Assembly (NCBI RefSeq): GCF_012163135.1
Contig: NZ_JAAVUP010000004.1
Location: forward strand, 248,001-312,000
Length of the DNA: 64,000 nt
Origin: Neoroseomonas oryzicola
GTDB lineage: Bacteria > Pseudomonadota > Alphaproteobacteria > Acetobacterales > Acetobacteraceae
Direction of reading: 5' to 3'
In this document: positions 8,255 through 15,454 of the stretch, piece after piece
How positions within the stretch are numbered: position 1 is the stretch's first letter
Layout: every line of letters begins with the position of its first letter
Position numbers and translations under genes: made by a program
The notes under the pieces: generated by a model
What the model saw: only the letters and a program-made list of their open reading frames with translations
Database searches by the model: none
What the model was told of the DNA's origin: nothing

Positions 8255-9151
8255 TCAGGCGCGCGCCGCCTGGAGGCAGAGGTATTCCCACCCGATCGTC
8301 GCCGCGGCGAGCGCGGTGATCTCCGCCACGTCATAGGCCGGCGCGACCTCGACCACATCCGCGCCGCGGAAGTCGATGCCACCCAGCCGCCGCAGGATCC
8401 CCTGCGCCTGCCATGTCGCGAGGCCGCCGATCTCGGGCGTGCCGGTGCCGGGCGCGAAAGCGGGGTCGAGCCCGTCGATGTCGAAGGACAGGTAGGCCGG
8501 GCCTTCGCCCACCACCTCCCGGATGCGGGCAGCGACCGCCGCGGGCGTGCTCTCGTGCACCTCCTGCGCGGGGACGATCGTCACCCCCTGGCCGCGGGTC
8601 CAGTCGTACATCTCGGGCCAGGCGGGCGCGCGGATGCCCACCTGGATCATGCGCTTCGGCGCGATCAGCCCCTCGGTGATGGCGTGCCAGAAGACCGAGC
8701 CATGGGCGAAGCGCTGGCCGAAATTGTCCTCGGACGTATCGAGATGCGCGTCGATATGCACCAGGCCCACTGGCCCGCCGAGGCGCTTCGTCAGCGCCCG
8801 CAGCAGCGGCAGCGTCACGCCGTGCTCGCCGCCGAAGGCGAGCAGGTGGTTCAGCCCCGCCGCCTGCTGCTCGATCAGCCGCAGGCTTTCGGGGATGTCG
8901 CCCAGCGCGATCTCGAACTCGCCGAGGTCCGAGAGGTCGAGCGCGGTCGGGTCGACGCCGCTGTCCGGGTGGCGCCCGTCGGTCAGCATGCGCGCGGCGG
9001 CGCGGATGGCGCGCGGCCCGTCCCGCGTGCCGGCGCGGTTGGTCGTGCCGATGTCGAGCGGCACGCCGGCGATGCAGAAGGCGGCCCCCCGGTCGTCCGG
9101 ACGGGCGCCGAGATAGGCATGGGGGGCGGCGAAGGTGACGGGCACGGGCAT
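8255..9151 (-). CDS. Agmatinase/arginase family ureohydrolase
   Basis: A 298-residue binuclear manganese ureohydrolase. Metal-binding motifs are in order: GGEHGVTLP (about 126-134), HIDAHLDT (about 152-159) and SFDIDGLDPAFAPGTGTPE (about 220-238), the last with the agmatinase-type extension. The first motif has Glu in place of the usual Asp (GGDH), which is seen in some relatives. Family members release urea from agmatine, guanidinobutyrate, guanidinopropionate or formiminoglutamate. The nearby ornithine-type decarboxylase and homospermidine synthase make a polyamine role (agmatine to putrescine) likely but not proven. The start at 9151 is divergent from the aminotransferase gene, 65 bases apart. 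Confidence 0.87.
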   Translation of the reverse strand: MPVPVTFAAPHAYLGARPDDRGAAFCIAGVPLDIGTTNRAGTRDGPRAIRAAARMLTDGRHPDSGVDPTALDLSDLGEFEIALGDIPESLRLIEQQAAGLNHLLAFGGEHGVTLPLLRALTKRLGGPVGLVHIDAHLDTSEDNFGQRFAHGSVFWHAITEGLIAPKRMIQVGIRAPAWPEMYDWTRGQGVTIVPAQEVHESTPAAVAARIREVVGEGPAYLSFDIDGLDPAFAPGTGTPEIGGLATWQAQGILRRLGGIDFRGADVVEVAPAYDVAEITALAAATIGWEYLCLQAARA

Positions 9152-9216
9152 GGCGCGACCTAAGCCCGTCGCCGCCGCCCCTGTCCAGGACCGCGGCGCG
9201 GCGGTAAGTCCGCGGC

Positions 9217-10395
9217 ATGACCGCCTTCCCGACCGGCCCGCGCCCCGCCCTCGACGTCATCCCCGGTTCCCTGATCCGGGAGGTCTCGGAAGCCGGGCGG
9301 AACATACCCGGCCTGATCCGGCTCTTCTTCGGAGAGCCGGATACCGTCACGCCCGATTTCATCCGGGAGGCCGCGAAGGCCGCGCTCGATGCCGGGCACA
9401 CCTTCTACGCGCCGAACCCCGGGATCGCGCCGCTGCGCGAGGCGATCTCGCGCTACCTGACGCGCAACGGCCGCCCGGTGGGGCCGGAGCGGATCGCGGT
9501 GACGGCCTCGGGCGTGAATGCGCTGATGCTGGTGGCGCAGGCGCTGCTCTCGCCGGGCGACCGGGTGGTCATCCCGATGCCGGCCTGGCCGAACATGGAC
9601 GGCATCGCGCGGGTGATGGGCGCGGAGGTGACGCCGCTGCCGATCCGCATCGCCAACGGCGTGTGGCGCGTCGACCTCGATGAACTCCTCGCGACGGTCA
9701 CGCCGGACACGCGGCTGCTGTTCCTCAACAGCCCCGGCAACCCGACCGGCTGGACGCTGACGGCCGCGGAGCAGCGCGCCATCCTGGATCATTGCCGCAA
9801 GACCGGGACCTGGATCCTGGCCGACGACGTCTATGAGAGGCTGTATTTCGCCGGCGATGCGGCGCCCTCCTTCCTCGAGATCGCGACGGCGGAGGACCGC
9901 GTCGTCTCGGTCAATTCCTTCTCCAAGTCCTGGTCGATGACGGGCTGGCGGCTGGGCTGGATCGTCGCGCCGCCGGCGCTCATGGACAGCCTCGCGAAGC
10001 TCAACGAGTTCAACATGTCCTCCGCGCCGACCTTCGTGCAGCATGCGGGGGTGGTGGCCCTCGACCAGGGCGACGCCTTCATTGCCGAGACCCAGGCGCG
10101 CTATCGCGCCTGCCGGGACCTCGCACTCGACATCCTGGGCGCCGTGCCGGGCGTGACGGCGCCGCGGCCGGACGGGGCGATGTACCTGTTCCTCAAGGTC
10201 GATGGCTGCACCGACAGCCTGGCATTGGCGAAGGACCTGCTGACGACGGCGGGTGTCGGCCTCGCCCCCGGTGCCGCCTTCGGGCCGGGCGGGGAGGGGC
10301 ATCTGCGCCTGTGCTTCGCGCAGAGCGAGGATCGCCTGCGCACCGCCTGCACGAAGGTTGCGCAGGCCCTGTCCGCCCGCGCGGCGAAGGGCTGA
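9217..10395 (+). CDS. Pyridoxal phosphate-dependent class I/II aminotransferase
   Basis: A 392-residue fold-type I aminotransferase close to the aspartate/aromatic aminotransferase group. Motifs: the substrate segment TFYAPNPGIAPLREA, the cofactor Asn/Asp/Tyr in NSPGNPTGW and ADDVYERLY, the PLP lysine in SFSKSWSMTGWRLGW (about residue 235), and the C-terminal carboxylate-binding arginine in HLRLCFAQ. Cytoplasmic. It opens a run of same-strand genes (small protein, amidase, alcohol dehydrogenase), separated from the small protein by 65 bases. The keto acid partner cannot be read from sequence. Confidence 0.88.
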   Translation: MTAFPTGPRPALDVIPGSLIREVSEAGRNIPGLIRLFFGEPDTVTPDFIREAAKAALDAGHTFYAPNPGIAPLREAISRYLTRNGRPVGPERIAVTASGVNALMLVAQALLSPGDRVVIPMPAWPNMDGIARVMGAEVTPLPIRIANGVWRVDLDELLATVTPDTRLLFLNSPGNPTGWTLTAAEQRAILDHCRKTGTWILADDVYERLYFAGDAAPSFLEIATAEDRVVSVNSFSKSWSMTGWRLGWIVAPPALMDSLAKLNEFNMSSAPTFVQHAGVVALDQGDAFIAETQARYRACRDLALDILGAVPGVTAPRPDGAMYLFLKVDGCTDSLALAKDLLTTAGVGLAPGAAFGPGGEGHLRLCFAQSEDRLRTACTKVAQALSARAAKG

Positions 10396-10460
10396 CGCGC
10401 GGGATTGACCTTCGCGCCCAGGGGCGCAGCATCCGCGGCCTGCCGAAGGAGCACGCCGCA

Positions 10461-10655
10461 ATGCCCGAGCCCATGGACAAGCCCCAGTTCGACGCGCTGA
10501 TGGCGCGCCACGGCCTTCCGCTGACGGAGGCCGAGAAGGAAGCCATCCGCGCCGTCTCCGGCCATATCCTCGCCATGGGCGAGCGCGTGCGCACCCCGCG
10601 CGAATGCTTCGCCGAAATGGCCGTCACCTTCGCCCCGAAGGGGGCCGCGCGATGA
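10461..10655 (+). CDS. Small AtzG/GatC-like protein (DUF4089-type) paired with an amidase
   Basis: A 64-residue acidic helical protein. Its ATGA end overlaps the amidase start (10652), so the two are translationally coupled. The pattern GLPLTEAEKEAI followed by a helix and a short Pro-containing tail recalls AtzG (DUF4089), the small partner that stabilises the AtzE amidase, and more distantly GatC, which wraps around GatA. The start at 10461 follows AGGAG. Assignment as an AtzG-like subunit is an inference from size, helical pattern and gene order. It would act as a structural subunit without catalysis. Confidence 0.65.
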   Translation: MPEPMDKPQFDALMARHGLPLTEAEKEAIRAVSGHILAMGERVRTPRECFAEMAVTFAPKGAAR

Positions 10656-12037
10656 TCCCGACCATCGCCGAGGCGGCGAAGCGCATCGCCGCGAAGGAGC
10701 TCTCGCCGGTCGAGCTGACGAAGGACCGCCTGGCCAAGGCGCAGGCGGTGAACGCCGAGATCCACGCCTTCATCCGCTTCACGCCCGAGATCGCGCTGGA
10801 GCAGGCCAAGGCCGCCGAGGCACGGCAGATGGCCGGCACGCTGAAGGGGCCGCTCGACGGCATCCCGATCGGCCACAAGGACATCTACGAGACCGCCGGC
10901 GTGCCGACGACCGGCCATTCCCGCGTGCTCGAGAGCCATGTCCCGAAGCAGGATTCGGCGGCGGTGCGCGCCTGGGCGGATGCCGGGGCGGTCATGCTGG
11001 GCAAGCTCGCGACGCACGAATTCGCCTGGGGCGGGCCGTCCTTCGACCTGCCCTGGCCGCCGGCACGCAATCCCTGGGACACGGCGCGGTTCACCTCCGG
11101 CTCATCCTCGGGCACCGGCGCCGCGGTCGCTGCGGGCGTCATCCTCGGCGGCACCGGGTCGGACACCGGAGGATCCATCCGCGGGCCGGCGGCGCTGTGC
11201 GGCACGGCGGGGATCAAGCCGACCTACGGCCTGTGCTCGCGCGTCGGCGTGCTGCCGCTGTCGCACAGCCTCGACACGGTCGGGCCGCTCGCCTGGACGG
11301 TCGAGGATTGCGCGCTGCTGCTCGATGCGCTGACGGGCTTCGATCCAGCGGATGCGTCCTCGGCCAACCGGCCGAAGCCGGACCTGCTCTCGGGGCTGAA
11401 CGGCGGCGTGCGCGGGCTGCGGATCGGCGTCATTCGGCACTTCCACGAGAGCGACTGGCCCGTCAGCCCCGGCGTCGCGGCCGGCATCCGCCATGTCGCC
11501 GAAACGCTCGAGGGCCTCGGCGCGACGGTGGAGGAGGTGCGCCTGCCGCCGCTGCAGGACTTCAACGCGGCGGGCTGGCTGATCCTCGCCGCCGATGCTT
11601 TCGCCGTGCACGAGCCCTGGCTGCGCACGAAGTATCGCGAGTACGGGGAGATCCTGCGCGAGCGCCTTGCCCTCGCCGGCACCATCTCCGCCGCCGACTA
11701 CCTGCAGGCGCAGCGGCGGCGGCGGGAGCTCTGCGACGCGGTGGCGAAGGCGATGGAAGGCTGCGACCTGCTGCTGACCGCCGCCCAGCCCTCCGAGGCG
11801 CCGCCCATCACCGTGCCGGGGAAGTGGACCTCCTTCGAGGTCGCCAACTTCACCATCCCCTTCAACCTGACCGGCCAGCCGGCGCTGACCGTCTGCGCGG
11901 GCTTCGGCGAGAACGGCCTGCCCGTCGGCGCGCAGCTGATCGGCCGGCCCTTCGAGGATGCGACGGTGCTCCGCGCCGGCCATGCCTATGAGCAGGCGAC
12001 CACCTGGCGGACGCGCCGGCCCGCCATGGCCGCCTAG
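10652..12037 (+). CDS. Amidase signature family enzyme
   Basis: A 461-residue amidase signature hydrolase (GatA/AtzE/FAAH superfamily). The Ser-cisSer-Lys triad is intact: lysine in IGHKDIYE (about residue 76), the Gly/Ser-rich segment TSGSSSGTGAA with the cis-serine at about 151-152, and the nucleophile in GSDTGGSIRGPA (about 175). The C-terminal part TIPFNLTGQPALTVCAG is also typical. It starts within the stop codon of the small AtzG-like gene and is followed two bases after its stop by an alcohol dehydrogenase. It could be a carboxybiuret- or ureido-type hydrolase like AtzE or a general amidase. No GatB is nearby, so tRNA amidation is unlikely. Confidence 0.88.
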   Translation: MIPTIAEAAKRIAAKELSPVELTKDRLAKAQAVNAEIHAFIRFTPEIALEQAKAAEARQMAGTLKGPLDGIPIGHKDIYETAGVPTTGHSRVLESHVPKQDSAAVRAWADAGAVMLGKLATHEFAWGGPSFDLPWPPARNPWDTARFTSGSSSGTGAAVAAGVILGGTGSDTGGSIRGPAALCGTAGIKPTYGLCSRVGVLPLSHSLDTVGPLAWTVEDCALLLDALTGFDPADASSANRPKPDLLSGLNGGVRGLRIGVIRHFHESDWPVSPGVAAGIRHVAETLEGLGATVEEVRLPPLQDFNAAGWLILAADAFAVHEPWLRTKYREYGEILRERLALAGTISAADYLQAQRRRRELCDAVAKAMEGCDLLLTAAQPSEAPPITVPGKWTSFEVANFTIPFNLTGQPALTVCAGFGENGLPVGAQLIGRPFEDATVLRAGHAYEQATTWRTRRPAMAA

Positions 12038-12039
12038 CC

Positions 12040-13023
12040 ATGCGCGCCATGGCGCTGGACGCGGCAGCGCGGTCCGTGCGGCTGGAAAGCCGCCCGGTGC
12101 CGGCGCCGGGTCCGGGCCAGGTGCTGATCCGCGTCGCCGCCTGCGCCGTCTGCCGCACCGACCTGCATGTGGTTGATGGCGACCTGCCGCATCCGAAGTC
12201 AGGCGTCATTCCGGGCCATGAGATCGTCGGCCGCGTCGTCGCGCGCGGGGCGGGGGCCGATCGCCACGCCATCGGCGCGCGCGTCGGCGTCCCGTGGCTC
12301 GGCTTTGCCTGCGGGACCTGCCGCTTCTGCGCGCGGGGGCAGGAGAACCTCTGCGACGCCGCGCGCTACACCGGCTACCAGGTCGATGGTGGCTATGCCG
12401 AATTCGCCGTCGCGGACGAGCGCTTCTGCTTCGCCATCCCCGACGCCTATTCCGATGTCGAGGCGGCGCCCTTGCTCTGCGCCGGGCTGATCGGGCACCG
12501 GGCGCTGCGCATGGCGGGCGATGGGAAGCGGATCGGCCTCTATGGCTTCGGTGCGGCGGCGCACATCGTCGCGCAGGTCGCGGTGTGGGAGGGACGCGAG
12601 GTCTTCGCCTTCACCCGCCGCGACGACACGGCGTCGCAGGATTTCGCGCGCGGGCTGGGCTGCGCCTGGGCGGGGGCGTCGGACGGGCCGGCGCCGGTGC
12701 CGCTCGATGCCGCCATCATCTTCGCCCCCGTCGGCGCGCTGGTGCCGGCGGCGCTGCGCGCGGTGGACAAGGGCGGCGTGGTGGTCTGCGCCGGCATCCA
12801 CATGTCGGACATCCCGTCCTTCCCGTACGCGATCCTATGGGAGGAACGGGTGGTGCGCTCCGTCGCCAACCTGACGCGGCGGGACGGGGAGGAGTTCCTC
12901 GCCCTCGCGCCGCGCGTGCCCGTCCGCATCGCGGCGGAGGCGCTGCCGCTGGAGCAGGCGCCGGCGGCACTCGCCCGGCTGCGGGCGGGCCAGGTGGAAG
13001 GCGCTCTCGTCCTCGTGCCCTGA
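12040..13023 (+). CDS. Zinc-dependent alcohol dehydrogenase family protein
   Basis: A 327-residue medium-chain dehydrogenase. The catalytic zinc ligands are Cys38 (CAVCRTD) and the GHE at 59-61; the structural zinc lobe has Cys91, 94, 97 and 105 (CGTCRFCARGQENLC). The nucleotide-binding turn reads YGFGAAAH, with the normal GxGxxG reduced to GFGAAA, as in the AdhA-like subgroup. Cytoplasmic NAD(P)-linked alcohol/aldehyde interconversion is expected. It starts two bases after the amidase stop and probably belongs to the aminotransferase-amidase run. Confidence 0.85.
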   Translation: MRAMALDAAARSVRLESRPVPAPGPGQVLIRVAACAVCRTDLHVVDGDLPHPKSGVIPGHEIVGRVVARGAGADRHAIGARVGVPWLGFACGTCRFCARGQENLCDAARYTGYQVDGGYAEFAVADERFCFAIPDAYSDVEAAPLLCAGLIGHRALRMAGDGKRIGLYGFGAAAHIVAQVAVWEGREVFAFTRRDDTASQDFARGLGCAWAGASDGPAPVPLDAAIIFAPVGALVPAALRAVDKGGVVVCAGIHMSDIPSFPYAILWEERVVRSVANLTRRDGEEFLALAPRVPVRIAAEALPLEQAPAALARLRAGQVEGALVLVP

Positions 13024-13105
13024 GGCCCCCTTGCCCGACGCGGTGCGGCGGGTTCACGCTTTGCGTCCCGGCGCGGCACGACGCCGGTCACGGAGGACAA
13101 CGACC

Positions 13106-14491
13106 ATGACAGGTGTCGGCCGGCGCCCGTTCCTGCAGGCGCCCCTTGCCCTTGCGCTCCTCGCCTCCCCCGCAGCCGCCCAGGATCGTCCCCGCCGCGG
13201 CCCGCCGCGCGACGGCGCCTGGGCCTGCGCCTGGGCCGGGTCTGCGCATGGGCCCTATCCGTCGGGCAATCCCTCGGCGCAGCCTGACCAGTCCTTCGCC
13301 TTCCCGACCGCGGCCGAGGGCGCGCGCGACCAGACCCTGCGCCTGATGGTCCGCCCCGACATCTGGGGGCCGGCGGCGCGGCTGCGCTTCAGCAACGCCT
13401 TCGGCACGCGGCCGCTGGTGATCGACGGCGTCTTCGCCGGCCTGCAGGGCATGGGCGGCAATGTCGCGCGCGGCACCAACCGGCCGGTCACCTTCAGCGG
13501 CGGCAAGACCATCACCATCCCGCCGGGGCAGACGGCCTGGAGCGACGCCGTCGACCTGCCTTTCGTGCGCGGGCCGGGCGATCCGCGGCTCGAGGGCCGG
13601 CGCCTTGCCGTCAGCCTGCACCTGCCGGGCCCGACCGGGCCGATGACCTGGCACGCCAAGTCCCTGACGACGAGCTACGTCACGCCGCCCGGCGGCGGGT
13701 CCAAGGGCGAGGAGGAAAGCGACGCGGCCTTCCCCTTCACCACCGCGTCCTGGTTCTTCCTCGACATGGTGGACATGCGGGCGATGCCGGGCACCCAGGT
13801 CGTTGTCTGCTTCGGGGATTCCATCACCGACGGCACCAACACCACGATGAACGGGGACGACCGCTGGCCGGACGGGCTGTCGCGCCGACTGCACGCACGC
13901 TTCGGGCATCGCGTGGCTGTGGTGAATGCCGGCATCGGCGGCAACCAGGTCGTCGGCCCCCCGCAATACACGCCGGCCAATCCCATACCGGGCGGGCCGT
14001 CGGCGCTGTCGCGGCTCGACCGCGACGTACTGCAGGCCTCGGGCGTGCGGACGGTGATCTGGATGGAAGGCATCAACGACCTCGGCACCGCGAATGCGAC
14101 GGCCGAGCAGGTGATCGACGGGCTGCGCGAGGGCGTGCGCCGCCTGCGCGAGCGCAACATCCGCGTCATCGGCGCGACGCTGACCACGGCGCTCGGCTAC
14201 AATGGCGGCCACGGCACGCCACAGGTGGACGAACGCCGTCGCGCCATCAATGCGTGGATCCGCGCTTCGGGCAATTTCGACGCGGTGGCGGATTTCGACG
14301 CGGTGACGATCGATGCCGCGACGGGCGGGCTGAAGCCGCAATTCATTCCGAACAGCACGGTGGGCGGCGCGGGCGACCGGCTGCACCCGAACCGCGCCGG
14401 GCTGATGGCAATGGCCGAGACGGTGCCGATCGACGCGCTCGGCCTCGCGCCCATGCCGGGTCCGGGGCCGCAGCACCGGCGTCGCGGCTGA
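13106..14491 (+). CDS. Secreted SGNH/GDSL hydrolase family protein
   Basis: A 461-residue exported esterase-fold protein. A signal peptide covers residues 1-25 (basic start, hydrophobic core, ASPAAAQ). After a beta-rich N-terminal domain of about 200 residues, the SGNH hydrolase domain begins with the nucleophile block VVCFGDSITDGTNT, then block II (NAGIGGNQV), block III (WMEGINDLG) and the Asp-His block GDRLHPNRAG. This two-part arrangement matches SGNH/GDSL proteins acting on carbohydrate esters or lipids. The start at 13106 has GGAGG at 13092. It ends in a GC-rich bidirectional hairpin facing the RMD1-family gene. The substrate is unknown. Confidence 0.85.
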   Translation: MTGVGRRPFLQAPLALALLASPAAAQDRPRRGPPRDGAWACAWAGSAHGPYPSGNPSAQPDQSFAFPTAAEGARDQTLRLMVRPDIWGPAARLRFSNAFGTRPLVIDGVFAGLQGMGGNVARGTNRPVTFSGGKTITIPPGQTAWSDAVDLPFVRGPGDPRLEGRRLAVSLHLPGPTGPMTWHAKSLTTSYVTPPGGGSKGEEESDAAFPFTTASWFFLDMVDMRAMPGTQVVVCFGDSITDGTNTTMNGDDRWPDGLSRRLHARFGHRVAVVNAGIGGNQVVGPPQYTPANPIPGGPSALSRLDRDVLQASGVRTVIWMEGINDLGTANATAEQVIDGLREGVRRLRERNIRVIGATLTTALGYNGGHGTPQVDERRRAINAWIRASGNFDAVADFDAVTIDAATGGLKPQFIPNSTVGGAGDRLHPNRAGLMAMAETVPIDALGLAPMPGPGPQHRRRG

Positions 14492-14499
14492 TCGCGCGG

Positions 14500-14525
14500 G
14501 GGGGCGGGCCGCGCCGCCCGCCCCC
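14500..14525. terminator. Bidirectional GC-rich hairpin between convergent genes
   Basis: Arms GGGGGCGGGC (14500-14509) and GCCCGCCCCC (14516-14525) pair perfectly around the loop CGCGCC. It fills the space between the stop of the SGNH hydrolase gene and the reverse-strand stop at 14526, so it can serve both. No U-tract is present on either side. Confidence 0.55.
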
Positions 14526-15320
14526 TCAGCGCAGCAAGGGCTTCGCCACGTATTCCCACAGGGTGAAGACCACCTCGATCCCGACCAGCACCACCACCGC
14601 GATCTCGAGCCCCAGCGCGCGCCGGCCATGCAGCAGGGAGAGCACGCCCTCGGTCGTGTCCCCGATCAGCGCGAGCTTGCGGTCGAGCGCGGCGGAACGC
14701 TCCTTCAGCTCGTATTCATCGGCGAGGCGCGCATGCAGGCGCTCGAGGCCCGGATGGTCCCAAAGAATCTCGGGCTTCTCCTCCGCCTCGACGCGGGCGG
14801 TGGTGCGGCTGCGGGCCGAGAGCGCATGGCCGATCTGCCGCTGCAGCGCGCGGGAGGAAGCGGCGAGGCGCCCCTCCTTCCGCAGCGTGGTCACGATGGG
14901 TTCGAGCCGGTCCAGCGCCTCGGTCAGCAGGACTTCCTGGTGGGCGAGGGCCGCGCTCTTCGCCAGCGCATCCGCCACCACGGCGAGGCGCGGCACCGCC
15001 AGGTCGCGCAATCGGATCACGCCGTCCGGGTCGACGCCGTCCTGCTCGGCGCCCGGCAGGATCGTCGCCGCTTCCTCGACCGGCTTCGCGAGTGGGTTGG
15101 TCAGGCGGGGACGCAGCATCTCGACGATCGCGGCTTCCTGCGCCGCGGTCGCGCCGATGAAGACCACCGCGCCCCAGCGGAAGGCGAAGGCGGTGAAGCC
15201 CTCGGGCGTCGCGAGGGGGACGGGGTCGGCCGTGGGCGCGCCCTCGCGCGGCAGGCCGCGGTGGTCGAGGCGTTCGCCGAGCAACACGGCGCGGGCGCGG
15301 ACGGCTGGGGCTTCGGGCAT
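14526..15320 (-). CDS. RMD1/YagE family (DUF155) membrane-anchored protein
   Basis: A 264-residue protein of the RMD1 family (DUF155). Typical features are the N-terminal beta/alpha region with FAFRWGAVVFIG, the central Arg-rich helices, the DHPGLERLHARLADEYELKER segment split here as ILWDHPGLERL and LADEYELKERS, and one C-terminal membrane segment (about 235-255). Yeast relatives are mitochondrial inner-membrane proteins needed for translation or meiotic division; the bacterial role is not known. The start at 15320 was chosen because residues upstream do not fit the family. Divergent from the ribonucleotide reductase, 134 bases apart. Confidence 0.8.
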   Translation of the reverse strand: MPEAPAVRARAVLLGERLDHRGLPREGAPTADPVPLATPEGFTAFAFRWGAVVFIGATAAQEAAIVEMLRPRLTNPLAKPVEEAATILPGAEQDGVDPDGVIRLRDLAVPRLAVVADALAKSAALAHQEVLLTEALDRLEPIVTTLRKEGRLAASSRALQRQIGHALSARSRTTARVEAEEKPEILWDHPGLERLHARLADEYELKERSAALDRKLALIGDTTEGVLSLLHGRRALGLEIAVVVLVGIEVVFTLWEYVAKPLLR

Positions 15321-15383
15321 GGTGCGCCAAGCCTGGGCGGTCCGTGGCCCGTCTGTCCATCGCCGGCTGTCTCCGAGATGTGG

Positions 15384-15413
15384 TGTGAATCCCACCCCCC
15401 GGCCCCCTATATT
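15384..15413 (+). promoter_or_regulatory. Possible sigma70-type promoter of the ribonucleotide reductase gene
   Basis: TATATT at 15408-15413 is an unusually AT-rich hexamer in this region and matches five of six -10 positions. A weak TGTGAA at 15384-15389 lies 18 bases upstream. The gene starts at 15455. A 7-bp inverted repeat CCCACCC/GGGTGGG (15391-15397 and 15414-15420) brackets the -10. Prediction only. Confidence 0.3.
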
Positions 15414-15454
15414 GGGTGGGTCGCCGGCGCCGACCGCCGGCGGCGGAGGAATGG

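Noticed and set aside
10652-12037. GatA subunit of a tRNA amidotransferase
   Set aside because: No GatB nearby and the small partner looks closer to AtzG; a general or ureido amidase is more likely.
15321-15454. Cobalamin riboswitch or NrdR boxes upstream of the class II ribonucleotide reductase
   Set aside because: The 134-base gap is too short for a full cobalamin riboswitch and lacks its conserved boxes; CCCTATATTGGG is palindrome-like but does not fit the NrdR consensus.
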